A stretch of 64,000 nucleotides of DNA, taken from NCBI GenBank assembly GCA_030604735.1, contig JAUVVG010000003.1:1-64000 (forward strand), in the 5' to 3' direction. The stretch is from Azoarcus sp. Its GTDB lineage: Bacteria; Pseudomonadota; Gammaproteobacteria; Burkholderiales; Rhodocyclaceae. The notes below the pieces were generated by a model. It was not told the DNA's origin. It ran no database searches and saw only the letters and a list, made by a program, of their open reading frames with translations. Every line of letters begins with the position of its first letter. Position 1 is the first letter of the stretch. The translations under genes and the position numbers were made by a program. This document shows, in pieces, positions 53,608-64,000 of the stretch.

Positions 53608-55491
53608 TTACGGCCCCTCGCACAGGCAATGCGTATAAAGATGCTGCGGGTCGTTCCACTGCAGCAAGGCTTCGGCATCGCGCTGCAGGGTGCCGACCAG
53701 CACGGCCAGCGCCGACGACGTGCCCGTGACGCCTTCTGCCGCCCCGAACCAGCCGCGGGCCGCCGCCATCTCACCCAGGCGCTGCATCAGCAGGTCCCGC
53801 GGTGACAATCGCGACTCCGGCCAGACCACGTCGTAGAAGCGAAGGTTGGCGCGTTCGGCCGCGGCCACGATGGCTTCGTCGAGGCCGCCCAGGTGATCAA
53901 CCAGGCCGAGCTTGCTCGCGGCTTCCCCGGTCCAGACTTGGCCACGGGCGACGAAATCCACATCACGGGCGCTCATGTTGCGTGCCCGCGCGACCGTGTC
54001 GATGAAGCGCTTGTAGCCGTGATCGATCGCGATCTGCATCGCCTCGGCCGCGAGCGGCTCCATCGGACGGCGCGGATCGAAGGCACCGGCGAGCGGGCCG
54101 GTGGACACCCCATCCACGGTGACGCCCAACCGCGCCAGCGGTTCGGAGAATTCCGGAATCATCGCAAAGATGCCTATCGAGCCGGTCAAGCTGAGCGGAT
54201 GCGCCCAGATCTCGCTGGCTCCGGCCGCGATCCAATACCCACCCGAGGCGGCGGTCGAACTCATGGACGCGATCACCGGCTTGCCGGTTGCGCGGGTGAT
54301 CTCGAGCTCGCGCCGGATCAGCTCCGACGCCCAGGCGCTTCCGCCGGGACTGTCTATCCGGATCACCAGGGCCTTGACCGCCTCGTCTTCCCGCGCCTCG
54401 CGAATCAGCCTGACCAGGCTGTCGCCACCGACCGAACCCGGTGCCCCCGAACCATCGACGATGCCCCCTTGGGCAACCAGCACCGCGACCCGATCGGGAT
54501 GGACGGGGGCCGACCGGATCTCGGCCAGATAACGGGACACGCTGACGCTACGATAACCCTCGTCGGCTTCGCCCTCGTCGTCTGCGCCTGCCGCGCCGTT
54601 ATCGTCGCCCGAGGCACCGAAACGCTGCCGCAGCAACACCCGCCATTCATCGCGGGTGCTGAAGCGGTCCACCAGACCGGCCGCCAGCGCGGCCCGCGCG
54701 GCATCCCCCCCGCTGGCATTCAGCGCTGCGCCGAAATCCATGATGTAGTGGTCCAGCGCCTCGGCCTCCAGCCCGCGATTGGCCGCGATGTCCTGACGGA
54801 ACACGCCCCACAAGCCCTCGAGCAGGTCGCGGGTGCTGGCACGGTCCTCTTCCGACATGTCGCTGCGGGTGAAGGGTTCGCTGAAGGATTTGTACTCGCC
54901 GACCCGGAACACATGCACCTTGACCCCGAGCGTATCCAGCGCATTGCGGAAGTAGCTCACATAGCGCGCCAGCCCGCGCAGCAGCACGAAACCATCGGCC
55001 GACAAATGCACCTCATCGGCGACACTGGCAAGGTAGTACTGGCCCTGGGTGAAGCGTTCGCCCCGCGCCAGCACCGGCTTGCCGCTTTCCTTGAAACCTT
55101 CGATCGCCTGGCGCAGCTCGGACAGCTTGGACAGACTGGCTGCGCTCAGACCATCGGTCTCGATCACCATCCCCTGGATGCGCTCATCCTCACGCGCGGC
55201 ATTGACCGCATCGAGCAGATTGCGCAGCGAGGTCTGGGACACCCGGGTCCCGGCCGGGCGGAACAACTCCAGCGGATCCTCGATCCGGGCCTGCTCGACC
55301 AGCGCCCCGGCCGGGCGCAGCACCAGCACGGCGCCGTCCGGAAACTCGGGCGTGGGACGCCAGATAAAGGCGATCACGGCGCCGATCAGCAGCAGGAACA
55401 CCAGGTTGAAGACAGTCCGGCGCACGGCATCCAGCCATACCCAGACGTAATGGAAAAGGCGTCCGACGAAGCGGAACAAGCCCTTGATCAT
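53608..55491 (-). CDS. sppA: Signal peptide peptidase SppA, 67-kDa type
   Basis: A 627-residue long-form SppA: an N-terminal membrane helix (about 27-47) and two tandem Clp-like domains. The Lys of the catalytic dyad lies in GEYKSFSEPF in the first domain and the Ser in STAASGGYW in the second. It degrades cleaved signal peptides at the membrane. An acidic insert (GADDEGEADEGY, about 300) separates the domains. Expected length for the E. coli type. Confidence 0.92.
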   Translation of the reverse strand: MIKGLFRFVGRLFHYVWVWLDAVRRTVFNLVFLLLIGAVIAFIWRPTPEFPDGAVLVLRPAGALVEQARIEDPLELFRPAGTRVSQTSLRNLLDAVNAAREDERIQGMVIETDGLSAASLSKLSELRQAIEGFKESGKPVLARGERFTQGQYYLASVADEVHLSADGFVLLRGLARYVSYFRNALDTLGVKVHVFRVGEYKSFSEPFTRSDMSEEDRASTRDLLEGLWGVFRQDIAANRGLEAEALDHYIMDFGAALNASGGDAARAALAAGLVDRFSTRDEWRVLLRQRFGASGDDNGAAGADDEGEADEGYRSVSVSRYLAEIRSAPVHPDRVAVLVAQGGIVDGSGAPGSVGGDSLVRLIREAREDEAVKALVIRIDSPGGSAWASELIRRELEITRATGKPVIASMSSTAASGGYWIAAGASEIWAHPLSLTGSIGIFAMIPEFSEPLARLGVTVDGVSTGPLAGAFDPRRPMEPLAAEAMQIAIDHGYKRFIDTVARARNMSARDVDFVARGQVWTGEAASKLGLVDHLGGLDEAIVAAAERANLRFYDVVWPESRLSPRDLLMQRLGEMAAARGWFGAAEGVTGTSSALAVLVGTLQRDAEALLQWNDPQHLYTHCLCEGP

Positions 55492-55587
55492 GCTGCGATC
55501 TCCCGTTCTTCGATCGCCCGGTCAGGACGATGGAAAGATGACGCTAAAGCATGTGGCAGCGGGTGGCGGCCCTTCATGCGCGTTTGT

Positions 55588-56343
55588 TCATTCGACTGTT
55601 CCGGTACGCCGGAAAACCAGATCCCACACCCCGTGGCCCAGTTTGAGCCCCCGATTCTCGAACTTGGTCAGCGGCCGGTAATCGGGGCGCGGCGCATAGC
55701 CGTCGGCGGTATTGGCCAGCAGTGGCTCGGCCGACAACACCTCGAGCATCCATTCGGCGTACTCCTGCCAGTCGGTGGCGCAGTGTAGATAGCCGCCCGG
55801 GGCGAGCCGTGACGCGATCAGTGCGACGAAGTCCTTCTGGATGATGCGCCGCTTGTGATGACGCTTCTTGTGCCACGGGTCGGGGAAGAACACATGCACA
55901 CCGGCCAGCGTCCCTTCGCCAATCATGTCGCGCAACACCTCGACCGCATCATGCTGCACGATCCTGAGATTGGTCAGCCCCTGCTCGGCGACCAGCTTGC
56001 ACAGGTTGCCTACCCCGGGCCCGTGCACCTCGATGGCGAGAAAATCCTCGTCCGGTCGTGCCGCAGCGATCTTGGCGGTGCTCTCGCCCATGCCGAAACC
56101 GATCTCGACCACATGCGGCGCCACGCGCCCGAAGGCCTCGTCCAACCCAAGCGGCGCGATCCGGTAGGGAATACCGATCTTCGGCATCATCTCGTCAAGG
56201 CAGCGCTGTTGCGCAGCGGTCATCCTGCCCTGGCGCAGCACGAAGCTGCGTATCGAGCGGCTGGAGAAACGGCTCTCCGGGTCGTGTTGCGCAGCGTCGT
56301 TGCCCACTGACGCGTGGCGGTGCGTAGGTCTATCTTCGGTCAT
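55588..56343 (-). CDS. trmB: tRNA (guanine-N7-)-methyltransferase
   Basis: A 251-residue Trm[19 protein letters not shown] site [24 protein letters not shown] and the C-terminal TKFENRG. It makes m7G46 in tRNA. It follows thiG on the same strand with about 170 bp between. Confidence 0.94.
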   Translation of the reverse strand: MTEDRPTHRHASVGNDAAQHDPESRFSSRSIRSFVLRQGRMTAAQQRCLDEMMPKIGIPYRIAPLGLDEAFGRVAPHVVEIGFGMGESTAKIAAARPDEDFLAIEVHGPGVGNLCKLVAEQGLTNLRIVQHDAVEVLRDMIGEGTLAGVHVFFPDPWHKKRHHKRRIIQKDFVALIASRLAPGGYLHCATDWQEYAEWMLEVLSAEPLLANTADGYAPRPDYRPLTKFENRGLKLGHGVWDLVFRRTGTVE

Positions 56344-56516
56344 GGCTTGTCAGCGAGGCTCGTGAGTACAGTGGTTCCGCTTCCCCCGGACCGCCCCAGA
56401 GGCCTTGCCGGCACCACGCCGCAGCAGGCGGTCCGATCGGAACGAAGGCGAGTTCATGGACAGGCTGGGCGCGGGCGGCGGAGCCACCGATCAGGCGCAA
56501 GCGCCGGGCTAACGCG

Positions 56517-57308
56517 TCAAGAGCCGATCAGGCCGCTGGTCGGGGAACTCGGATCGGCCGAATAGTGCTTGCGCGGCATCCGCCCGGCCAGATAGGCCTC
56601 GCGCCCGGCCTCGACCGCCTTGCGCATCGCGCTCGCCATCAGGATGGGGTTGTTGGCCTTGGCGATGGCGGTATTCATCAACACCCCATCGCAACCGAGT
56701 TCCATCGCGATCGCGGCATCCGACGCGGTGCCGACCCCGGCATCGACCAACACCGGTACGCGCGCCTGGTCGATGATCAGGCGCAGGTTCCATGGGTTCA
56801 GTATGCCCATGCCCGAGCCGATCAGCGACGCCAGCGGCATCACCGCGACACAGCCGATGTCCTCGAGCATCCTCGCCTGTATCGGGTCGTCGGCGCAATA
56901 CACCATCACGTCGAAACCATCCTTGACCAGGGTCTCGGCGGCTTTCAGTGTCTCCGGCATGTTCGGGAACAGGTTGTCGGCGTCACCCAGCACCTCGAGC
57001 TTGACCAGCGCATGTCCGTCGAGGAGTTCCCGCGCGAGCCGCAAAGTACGCACCGCATCGTCGGCCGTGTAGCAACCGGCGGTATTGGGCAGGATGGTGA
57101 AACGGTCGGGTGGCAATACGTCGAGCAGGTTGGGTTCATCCGGATTCTGACCGATGTTCGAGCGCCGGATCGCGACCGTGACGATCTCGGCGCCGCTGGC
57201 ATCGATCGCCTCGCGGGTCTCGGCGAAATCCTTGTACTTGCCAGTACCGACCAGCAGGCGCGAGCGATAGCTCTTTCCCGCGATGACCAGGGAATCGTTC
57301 ATGTTCAT
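56517..57308 (-). CDS. thiG: Thiazole synthase ThiG
   Basis: A 263-residue Thi[20 protein letters not shown], Schiff-base Lys103 ([10 protein letters not shown]), [18 protein letters not shown] and [18 protein letters not shown]. It forms the thiazole phosphate from DXP, dehydroglycine and ThiS thiocarboxylate. thiS lies just upstream; other thiamine genes are not in the window. Confidence 0.95.
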   Translation of the reverse strand: MNMNDSLVIAGKSYRSRLLVGTGKYKDFAETREAIDASGAEIVTVAIRRSNIGQNPDEPNLLDVLPPDRFTILPNTAGCYTADDAVRTLRLARELLDGHALVKLEVLGDADNLFPNMPETLKAAETLVKDGFDVMVYCADDPIQARMLEDIGCVAVMPLASLIGSGMGILNPWNLRLIIDQARVPVLVDAGVGTASDAAIAMELGCDGVLMNTAIAKANNPILMASAMRKAVEAGREAYLAGRMPRKHYSADPSSPTSGLIGS

Positions 57309-57377
57309 GCCTGTTCTGAATTGATGTAAAAAACCAAGCGGGAGCGGGTTGGCGCGAGCACCAGCGTAGCCGGTCGC

Positions 57378-57581
57378 TCAGCCCCCCCCGACCGCGACGA
57401 CGATTTCGAGCCTGTCCCCGTCGGCGAGTACCGTCTCGGCATGCCGCCCTTTCGGAACGATCTCTCCATTGCGCTCGACCGCGACCCGCTTGCCGGCGAG
57501 TTGCTTGTCGCCTAGCAGTGCAGCGACCGTCTTGCCTTCCTGGAGCGATTCCGACTGGCCATTGATGATGATCTGCAGCAT
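57378..57581 (-). CDS. thiS: Sulphur carrier protein ThiS
   Basis: A 67-residue ubiquitin-like protein ending in VAVGGG; the terminal Gly-Gly is adenylated and thiocarboxylated to give sulphur for thiazole. First gene of the thiS-thiG pair. Confidence 0.93.
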   Translation of the reverse strand: MLQIIINGQSESLQEGKTVAALLGDKQLAGKRVAVERNGEIVPKGRHAETVLADGDRLEIVVAVGGG

Positions 57582-57794
57582 GGGTATCGAGTGAGTCCGT
57601 GGATGAGCGAAAAGTTTAGCATGACGCCAGCGGATCAGCCCCCCGACATGGGCATCGCCAGGTTGACCCGCAGCAGGGAAACCGCTATTAAAAAGACGTG
57701 AATCTCGGCGCGCAAGAGTCGGCTTGGTCCTGGCCCGCGCGACACCTATATTCCAATAGAATAATACTTAAAAAGCCAGAATCAGGGTGCCCCA

Positions 57795-58607
57795 ATGAGC
57801 TCTTTGTCAGTCGGATACGCGACGCGTTCGCTTTGCGCCTTTCTCCTTTGCGCCAGCGTTCCGCTGCTCGGCAATGCGGCGGGCGACAGCCGCCTGGACC
57901 GAATCATCACCGAGCAACAGCTGCGGGTGTGCGTCTGGCCCGATTACTATGGCATCTCGTGGCGCAACCCGCGCAGCGGCGAAATGGTCGGGATCGATGT
58001 CGACCTCGCACGCGAACTCGGCCGTGACCTCGGCGTCGAGGTCCAGTTCGTCGACAGCGCCTTCGCCCAACTGTTCGACGACGTGCTCGGCGACCGCTGC
58101 GATGTCGCGATGTTCGCGATAGGCATCACGCCGCAGCGGATGGAGAAGCTGCGTTTCACCACACCCCACCTGGCGAGCGACATCTATGCGATCACGACCC
58201 GTAGCAACCGACGCATCAGGAACTGGGACGACATCGACCAGCCCGGCGTGGTCGTCGCGGTCGCCAAGGGCACGCTGCACGAACCGGTAATGCAGGAAAA
58301 ACTACGGAACGCGACTCTGGTCGCCCCGGCCACCCCGCAGGCGCGCGAGCAGGAAGTCGAGTCCGGTCGGGCCGATGTCTTCATGACCGATTTCCCGTTC
58401 AGCCGGCGAATGCTGGACAACACCGACTGGGCGCGGCTGATCGCGCCGACGGAGACCTATCACATCACCCCTTACGCCTGGGCGGTCGCCCCTGGCGACG
58501 ACGTCTGGCATGCGCGGCTCGAGCGCTTCGTCGCCGAGATCAAGCACGACGGGCGCTTACGGGTCGCGGCGGAGCGTCACGGACTCGATCCGATCGTCGT
58601 CGAGTAG
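57795..58607 (+). CDS. Periplasmic solute-binding protein (amino-acid type), orphan
   Basis: A 270-residue family 3 solute-binding protein: signal peptide (cleavage near GNAAG), then QLRVCVWPDYYGISWRNPRSGEMVGIDVDLAREL, GDRCDVAMFAIGITPQRMEKLRFTTPH and GRADVFMTDFP. No permease or ATPase genes are near; it is followed 6 bp later by a membrane diguanylate cyclase, so it may present a ligand to that sensor. Ligand unknown. Confidence 0.85.
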   Translation: MSSLSVGYATRSLCAFLLCASVPLLGNAAGDSRLDRIITEQQLRVCVWPDYYGISWRNPRSGEMVGIDVDLARELGRDLGVEVQFVDSAFAQLFDDVLGDRCDVAMFAIGITPQRMEKLRFTTPHLASDIYAITTRSNRRIRNWDDIDQPGVVVAVAKGTLHEPVMQEKLRNATLVAPATPQAREQEVESGRADVFMTDFPFSRRMLDNTDWARLIAPTETYHITPYAWAVAPGDDVWHARLERFVAEIKHDGRLRVAAERHGLDPIVVE

Positions 58608-58613
58608 GCGTGC

Positions 58614-60878
58614 ATGGGGCGTCGTGACCTGACCCGGCTCGGCGACGCCGGATTCTTTTTCCTGCTGTTGGTTTTCGTCGTCGCCTCGGTCACGGCCTTC
58701 GATTACTATGCCCAAAGACTGAAGGCTGCGGTCAGCGACAGCCACCTGAGCCTGATGCAGGTCGAAACCCGCCATGCGATCGACCTGATCGTCCAAACCC
58801 TGGACGCGGTCCACTTGTCCCTGCTCAGCCTCCCCGCCATCGAACAGCTGATCGACCCGGTTTTCCGTCCGGACGAATTGCTGCTACCGGCGCTGACCCA
58901 TCAGCCCCATCTGCGCTCGATCTCGCTGATCGGACCGGACGGACTCATCCTGGTCAGTTCCAACCTCGCCAATGTGGGCCTGCGCCCGGACCTCACCGAT
59001 TTCGTGCCGGGCGGCATGCCGACCACAGGCATCTTGCGTATCGGTCCGGCCTACGCCGGGCGGGATTACTCGGACGGTGAGCGCATCGTCGAGCGCAACC
59101 AGGCCCCGGCGCACCTGGAATTCTTTCCGGTGTCCCGCACGGTCGAATCGCGAGACCGACAACAGTACGTGCTGCTGGCAGTCATCAATGTAGATTTCTT
59201 TCTGAACCGCTTGATGGCGACCTTGAACAGCACCCAGGACAGGATAGACGTCGTTCGCTACGACGGCCGGCTGCTCTTCTCAACCGCCGAACGCGGACTC
59301 GGGGAAGACGAGATCGATGCGATCGAACGGATCGCGGCGCGGTGGGCGGAAGCCGATTTCACCGGTACGTCAGAGGAGGTCTCGGCCGACGGCGACGAGT
59401 GGATCGCGACATGGCGCCTCGCGCGCATCCTGCCGGTCGGCGCGGTGTCCTGGCTGGACAAGAATGTCGTCCTCGCCGACGCCCGCGACGAGCTTCGCCA
59501 ACAACAATGGATTCTACTGCTGGCCTTGGCCACGGTACTGTTGGTCATCACCGTCTCGTTCGTGATGGTCAGACGCGTGTACCGGCGCTACTTGACGGTG
59601 CAGACCGAGGCATCGAAGCGGCTCGCGCAGTTGCTGGACGCCCTTCCGGCCAACGTCCTGCTGTTTGGCGAGGACGGTCATGTCCGCCTGGCCAATCGCA
59701 GCTGGCATGATTTCGCGAAAAGACACGGCCTGCCTCTTCCCGGCGACGCCCATTCAATGCATTTCAGCGCACTGAGCACCTGCTTCAGCCACCGCCTCGC
59801 CCAGGCCGACTGCGTCAATCTGGAACAAGGCGTCACGGCGGTCATGAATGAGCATTGGAAAGCCTTCGATGGAGAGTTCAGGTTCGAAGGCGACCGCGGC
59901 GAACGCTGGGCCCAGATCATGGTGCGGCCGTTCCGTCAGCGGGACGCAAAAGGGGTGGTGATGTTGCAGCTCGACGTCACCGACCGCCATCGCGCCGAAG
60001 AGGGCATGGAAATGCTCGACGCGGCGCTGAACGCGACGGCGAATGCGATCGTGATCACCGACACCAACGCCGTGATCGAATGGGCCAATCCGGCCTTCAC
60101 CCGCCTCACCGGCTGGAGTGCCAGCGAAGCGATCGGACGAAAGCCCAAGGACTTGGTCAAATCGGGCAGGCAGGACGACGCCTTCTACGAGAAGCTGTGG
60201 CAAACCATTCTGAAGGGCGAAGTCTGGCGTGGTGAACTGGTGAACCGCCATCGCGAAGGCCATCTCTACCACGAGGCGCTGACCATCACGCCGGTACGCG
60301 ACAGGCAAGGCGCATTGCGCCATTTCGTCGCCGTCAAGGAAGACATCACCGCGCGCAAGGAACTGGAACTGCAGTTGACCCGCGAGGCAACGACCGACCC
60401 GCTCACCGGGGTGCTGAACCGTCGCGCCTTCATCGACAAGCTCGAGACCGAGATGGCGCGTGTCCGCCGCCATGGGCGGGCCTGTGCATTGCTGATGCTG
60501 GACCTCGACCATTTCAAGCGCGTCAATGACACCTTCGGTCACGCTGCGGGCGACGAAGTCCTGCGCTGCATGACCGCGACCGCTTCGGCGACACTGCGCC
60601 GGCCCGACCTGATCGGCCGCCTGGGAGGGGAGGAGTTCGCCATCCTGCTGCCCGAGACCGGGCTGCAAGGCGCGCTCGAACTGGCCGAGCGGCTGCGTCA
60701 TTCGATCGAACAGGCGACGACGCTGGCCGACACCGATGCCATCAAGATGACGACCAGCATCGGCGTAACGATGATCGCCCCGACCGACACCGGGCCCCAA
60801 CAGCCACTCGCACGCGCCGACGCTGCGCTGTACCGCGCAAAATCCGCCGGTCGCAACCGGGTGATCCACGGCGTGTGA
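58614..60878 (+). CDS. Membrane PAS-GGDEF diguanylate cyclase
   Basis: A 754-residue protein: membrane helix (about 12-32), a periplasmic Cache-like sensor (about 35-295), second helix (about 300-322), two PAS domains (about 340-460 and 465-590) and a C-terminal GGDEF domain. The active site reads GGEEF at 671-675 and the inhibitory I-site RRPD lies at 662-665, so an active, feedback-controlled c-di-GMP synthase is expected. It probably forms an operon with the solute-binding protein. Confidence 0.9.
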   Translation: MGRRDLTRLGDAGFFFLLLVFVVASVTAFDYYAQRLKAAVSDSHLSLMQVETRHAIDLIVQTLDAVHLSLLSLPAIEQLIDPVFRPDELLLPALTHQPHLRSISLIGPDGLILVSSNLANVGLRPDLTDFVPGGMPTTGILRIGPAYAGRDYSDGERIVERNQAPAHLEFFPVSRTVESRDRQQYVLLAVINVDFFLNRLMATLNSTQDRIDVVRYDGRLLFSTAERGLGEDEIDAIERIAARWAEADFTGTSEEVSADGDEWIATWRLARILPVGAVSWLDKNVVLADARDELRQQQWILLLALATVLLVITVSFVMVRRVYRRYLTVQTEASKRLAQLLDALPANVLLFGEDGHVRLANRSWHDFAKRHGLPLPGDAHSMHFSALSTCFSHRLAQADCVNLEQGVTAVMNEHWKAFDGEFRFEGDRGERWAQIMVRPFRQRDAKGVVMLQLDVTDRHRAEEGMEMLDAALNATANAIVITDTNAVIEWANPAFTRLTGWSASEAIGRKPKDLVKSGRQDDAFYEKLWQTILKGEVWRGELVNRHREGHLYHEALTITPVRDRQGALRHFVAVKEDITARKELELQLTREATTDPLTGVLNRRAFIDKLETEMARVRRHGRACALLMLDLDHFKRVNDTFGHAAGDEVLRCMTATASATLRRPDLIGRLGGEEFAILLPETGLQGALELAERLRHSIEQATTLADTDAIKMTTSIGVTMIAPTDTGPQQPLARADAALYRAKSAGRNRVIHGV

Positions 60879-61018
60879 AAGCCGGCAAGCATCCGCGAAA
60901 GAAACACGATGATCGCGCCGATGTGATTCAATCCTTCAACAATCCTTCAATAAACGCCGCTTTTTGCCGTAACTGGTTGAACCGGTCCATTCAAGACTCT
61001 TTTCCAGTGGGTACCTGC

Positions 61019-62779
61019 ATGTTCAGCTTGTTCCGACGCAATACTTCTGCGGATATCGTTTCTGCCATCGAACAGACCCAGGGCGTGATCGAATTCAAGC
61101 TCGACGGGACGATCATCCGGGCGAACGACAGGTTTCTCGCGCTGATGGGCTATTCGTTGGACGAGGTTCGGGGCCGGCACCATCGCATGTTCGTATCCGA
61201 TGCTGAAGCGAGCAGCAATGAGTACCGCGACTTCTGGAATGATCTGCGCGACGGGAAATCGAAAACGGCAGAATTCCGTCGCTTGAACCGTAACCGCGAG
61301 CCAGTCTGGATTCAGGCGACCTACACCCCCATCCGCCAGGGCCAGCGCATCACCCGCGTCATCAAGTTCGCCACCGACATCACTGCGCAGGTCATGGCGC
61401 GCGCCAACATCGAATCGCAGATCGCCGCGATCAATCGGGCCCAGGGCATCATCGAGTTCTCACCCGACGCCACCATCCTGCATGCCAACGAAAACTTTCT
61501 CCGTCTGATGGGTTATACGCTCGAGGAAGTCAAAGGGCGCAAACACAGCCTGTTCGTCTCCAGCGACGAGGCCCAGTCCGATGCCTACGCCCGATTCTGG
61601 AACCGCTTGCGAACCGGCGAGTACCAGACCGCAGAGTACCGTCGACTGGCAAAAGGCGGGCGTCCGGTATGGATTCACGCCACCTACAACCCCATCCTCG
61701 ATCCGGAAGGCCGGGTCGTGAAGGTCATCAAGTTCGCAAGCGACATCACCGCCGAGGTCGAGCGCAAGAAGGAATTCGAGGTGCTCTCGCTGGTCGCCAA
61801 CGAAACCGACAACTCCATCGTCATCACCGATGCCGATGGGCTGGTGCAGTATGTAAACAAGGGTTTCAGAAAACTCACCGGCTATACGCTGGATGAGGTT
61901 CGCGGCAAGAAACCTGGCGCGATCCTGCAAGGTCCGGCGACAAGCAAGGAGACCGTCGCCCGAATCGGGAAATGCATCGCAGCCCGTGAGCCGTTCTACG
62001 ACGAAATCCTCAACTACGACAAGGGCGGCACCCCCTACTGGATATCGATGGCGATCAACCCTGTTTTCGACAAGGACGGCAAGATCGAACGATTCATCTC
62101 GATCCAGGCCAACATCACGAAGACCAAGGAAATGTCGCTGGAAGCCGAACGCCGCTTCATGGCCATCAGCGTAAGCAATGGCATCGCCGAGTTCGGTACC
62201 AACGGGCAGATCCTCCGGGCAAACCGATACATGGTCGAACATCTGGGCTATGCGAACGAGCAACAACTGCTCAGGCAGTCCAGCCAGCTGACAGGCATCG
62301 TCGGCAAGGAAGATGTCCAGACGCTGCTATCAGGCGATCAGATCGTTGCCGAGTTCTCGATGCCCAACGCAAAGGGCGAGCCCAACCAGTTCAAGGGCAC
62401 GTTCTGCCCGATCGCGGACTCCGAGGGTCGGATCAAGCTCATCGTGGTCTATTGCACCGACGAGCAAGCCAAGCACAAAGCCGCGCTGGTCACCGACAGC
62501 GAGATGAAGCTTGTGCAGGAATCGAGCCGCAAGGTAGCCGCCATCATCGGCAGCATCAACGAGATTACCGAGAAGACCAACCTGCTCGCCCTGAACGCCG
62601 CGATCGAGGCTGCCCGCGCTGGCGAAAGCGGGCGCGGCTTCGCGGTGGTGGCAGACGAAGTACGCAAACTCGCCCAGCAATCATCGGTTTCAGCACAGCA
62701 GATCAATCAATTGATCGCCGAGAGCACCGACCGGATCGATCGTCTGAGTGCCTCGCTGAAACATCTGCGCGGCTTCTAG
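61019..62779 (+). CDS. Soluble multi-PAS chemoreceptor with short signalling domain
   Basis: A 586-residue cytoplasmic protein without membrane segments: four PAS domains in tandem, then a short MCP signalling part. PAS1 and PAS2 are close copies (shared GxIEF, ANxxFLxLMGYxLxEVxGRxH, VxKFAxDIT). PAS3 has NxSIVITD and [10 protein letters not shown], as in flavin-binding NifL/Aer-like domains. The signalling part keeps the tip ([31 protein letters not shown]) but only about 85 residues in all. MFSLFRRN is taken as the start; an upstream frame overlapping the cyclase stop is less likely. BdlA-like function is possible. Confidence 0.87.
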   Translation: MFSLFRRNTSADIVSAIEQTQGVIEFKLDGTIIRANDRFLALMGYSLDEVRGRHHRMFVSDAEASSNEYRDFWNDLRDGKSKTAEFRRLNRNREPVWIQATYTPIRQGQRITRVIKFATDITAQVMARANIESQIAAINRAQGIIEFSPDATILHANENFLRLMGYTLEEVKGRKHSLFVSSDEAQSDAYARFWNRLRTGEYQTAEYRRLAKGGRPVWIHATYNPILDPEGRVVKVIKFASDITAEVERKKEFEVLSLVANETDNSIVITDADGLVQYVNKGFRKLTGYTLDEVRGKKPGAILQGPATSKETVARIGKCIAAREPFYDEILNYDKGGTPYWISMAINPVFDKDGKIERFISIQANITKTKEMSLEAERRFMAISVSNGIAEFGTNGQILRANRYMVEHLGYANEQQLLRQSSQLTGIVGKEDVQTLLSGDQIVAEFSMPNAKGEPNQFKGTFCPIADSEGRIKLIVVYCTDEQAKHKAALVTDSEMKLVQESSRKVAAIIGSINEITEKTNLLALNAAIEAARAGESGRGFAVVADEVRKLAQQSSVSAQQINQLIAESTDRIDRLSASLKHLRGF

Positions 62780-62883
62780 CCCAGGCAGTCAGGCGATCCC
62801 AGCGCGCCGCCTAGACCCCGGTCAAGCTGTGCTGGACGCCGCGCCGCGCGATCATTAGAATGGCGCCCTTGTCGCGCCTGAGT

Positions 62884-62957
62884 GCGGGTGTAGTTCAATG
62901 GTAGAACGGCAGCTTCCCAAGCTGCATACGTGGGTTCGATTCCCATCACCCGCTCCA
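62884..62957 (+). tRNA. tRNA-Gly (CCC)
   Basis: A full cloverleaf: acceptor GCGGGTG with CACCCGC, D-arm, anticodon stem GCAGC/GCTGC around loop TTCCCAA giving anticodon CCC, T-arm GTGGGTTCGATTCCCAT, discriminator T and encoded CCA (62955-62957). Confidence 0.95.
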
Positions 62958-63025
62958 CTTTCCCGATTCCTGCGAGCCTGCTTCAGGCGGGACCGCCCCG
63001 CCCGAACAGGCAGAGGCCGACCTCG

Positions 63026-64000
63026 TTACAGGCGGAACTTCCTCACCGCCTCCTGAAGCTGAATGGCGCGATCCGACAAGTCGTTTGCCGCAACCGAGGT
63101 TTCACGCACGGCCGCGCTGTTTTCCTCGCTCATGCCCGCGATCTGTTCGACATTGCGGGCAATGTCGTTACTGGCCTGCGACTGCTCGCCCAACGCGACC
63201 GAGATCTCGGACACCGCGGTCACCACCTGCCCGGAGTAGTCGTTGATCATTTGGATCGCCTCGCCGGCCTTGGCAGCCAGCGTGACGCTGGATTCGACGG
63301 TAGACACCTGTTTCTCCATACTGACGACCGCCTGGTCGGTGCCGGTGGTGATCAGCTCGACGATCTTGGCGATGTCCTGGGTCGAGCTGGAGGTGCGTTC
63401 GGCCAGCTTGCGCACTTCGTCGGCCACCACCGCGAAGCCGCGTCCCTGCTCGCCGGCGCGGGCAGCCTCGATCGCCGCATTCAGCGCCAGGAGATTGGTC
63501 TGATCGGCCACCTCCTTGATGATCCCGACCACCGACGAAATCTCGCGCGAGCGCTCACCGAGCTGACGCACGACCCCGGCAGAACCGGATACCGAGGTCG
63601 CCATTTCACGGATGCTGGTCACCACTTCCTCGATGACCTTCTTGCCCTCCCGCGAGGCTTGGCCGGATTGTTCGGCCATGCCTCTGGCACCTTCGGCCGA
63701 CTCGGACACATGGTTGATGCTGACCGTCATCTCCTCGACCGATGCAGCCATCGACGACGCGGATGACGATTGTGTTTCGCTGGCCTCGGCGATGTCATTG
63801 GACGTCGCCGACAACTGTTCACTGGCCGCGGCGATATGATCGGCGTTGGCACTGATCGACTGGACGATGGAGCGCAGATGCTGGACCATTTCACGCAATG
63901 CGAAGAGCAGGCTTGACCGGTCATTGGGCTTGATCCGAATATCGACGGTGAGGTCGCCCGCCGCGACACGACTGAGCGTCTCATTGGCATAGGCCGGCTC
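63026..64000 (-). CDS. Methyl-accepting chemotaxis protein, C-terminal part (runs off the window)
   Basis: The frame is open to the right edge. The visible 324 residues are the end of a HAMP domain ([17 protein letters not shown]) and a complete MCP signalling domain with the hairpin tip [43 protein letters not shown]. There is no C-terminal CheR-binding pentapeptide. The membrane and sensor parts lie beyond 64000. Confidence 0.93.
   Translation of the reverse strand, partial: EPAYANETLSRVAAGDLTVDIRIKPNDRSSLLFALREMVQHLRSIVQSISANADHIAAASEQLSATSNDIAEASETQSSSASSMAASVEEMTVSINHVSESAEGARGMAEQSGQASREGKKVIEEVVTSIREMATSVSGSAGVVRQLGERSREISSVVGIIKEVADQTNLLALNAAIEAARAGEQGRGFAVVADEVRKLAERTSSSTQDIAKIVELITTGTDQAVVSMEKQVSTVESSVTLAAKAGEAIQMINDYSGQVVTAVSEISVALGEQSQASNDIARNVEQIAGMSEENSAAVRETSVAANDLSDRAIQLQEAVRKFRL

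Noticed and set aside
53893-55788. A 631-codon plus-strand frame opposite sppA and part of trmB
   Set aside because: Shadow of sppA; no domain recognisable.
1-64000. CRISPR arrays, rRNA operons, complete IS elements or prophage
   Set aside because: No regularly spaced repeats, rRNA sequence, intact transposase or phage structural genes were seen.

Overview
The window looks like a chromosomal segment of a GC-rich, facultatively anaerobic betaproteobacterium, most likely Rhodocyclales (Azoarcus/Thauera/Zoogloea type). This is inferred from gene content, not from any search: a DUF3460 protein, a CxET-type DksA, narXL beside a Dnr-like regulator, the gmk-rpoZ-spoT block, and a kinase/phosphatase pair ahead of rph-rdgB-hemW.

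Region 1 (1-12265) is visibly lower in GC than the rest and looks acquired. A decayed tyrosine recombinase lies at its left edge and a broken IS256-type transposase at its right. Between them, one minus-strand transcription unit of ten genes runs from 10897 down to 538. It encodes a urea/short-chain-amide ABC importer (urtABCDE-like), an aliphatic amidase (amiE) with its catalytic triad, a MoxR-type AAA+ ATPase plus VWA protein (NorQ/NorD-like), the amide sensor AmiC and the ANTAR antiterminator AmiR. Upstream of the first gene I can read a sigma70-type promoter with an extended -10, small hairpins and then a perfect intrinsic terminator. This is the leader layout on which AmiR would act, so the unit appears to be amide-inducible by antitermination.

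Region 2 (12266-25528) carries an RND efflux pair, a methyltransferase coupled to narXL, a divergent Crp/Fnr (Dnr-like) regulator with a perfect 7-2-7 NarL palindrome between them, a DnaQ-exonuclease/GIY-YIG fusion, and a small zinc-related group (CobW-type GTPase, two-cysteine DksA, Zur).

Region 3 (25565-35158) has a crotonase / ADP-forming acyl-CoA ligase / crotonase operon and a complete hydrogenase-maturation set hypABFCDE. HypF is a short form and hypA follows a truncated methyltransferase. No hydrogenase structural genes are in the window.

Region 4 (35554-47940) has cytochrome b561 with two YceI proteins, an EAL phosphodiesterase, a HIT protein, the block gmk-rpoZ-spoT-epd-nitronate monooxygenase, and a large MscK-like channel.

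Region 5 (47950-64000) is mostly housekeeping (yicC, rph, rdgB, hemW, sppA, trmB, thiG, thiS) plus signalling: a Ser/Thr kinase with a PP2C phosphatase, a solute-binding protein paired with a PAS-GGDEF cyclase, a four-PAS soluble chemoreceptor, tRNA-Gly(CCC), and the C-terminal part of a membrane chemoreceptor running off the right edge.
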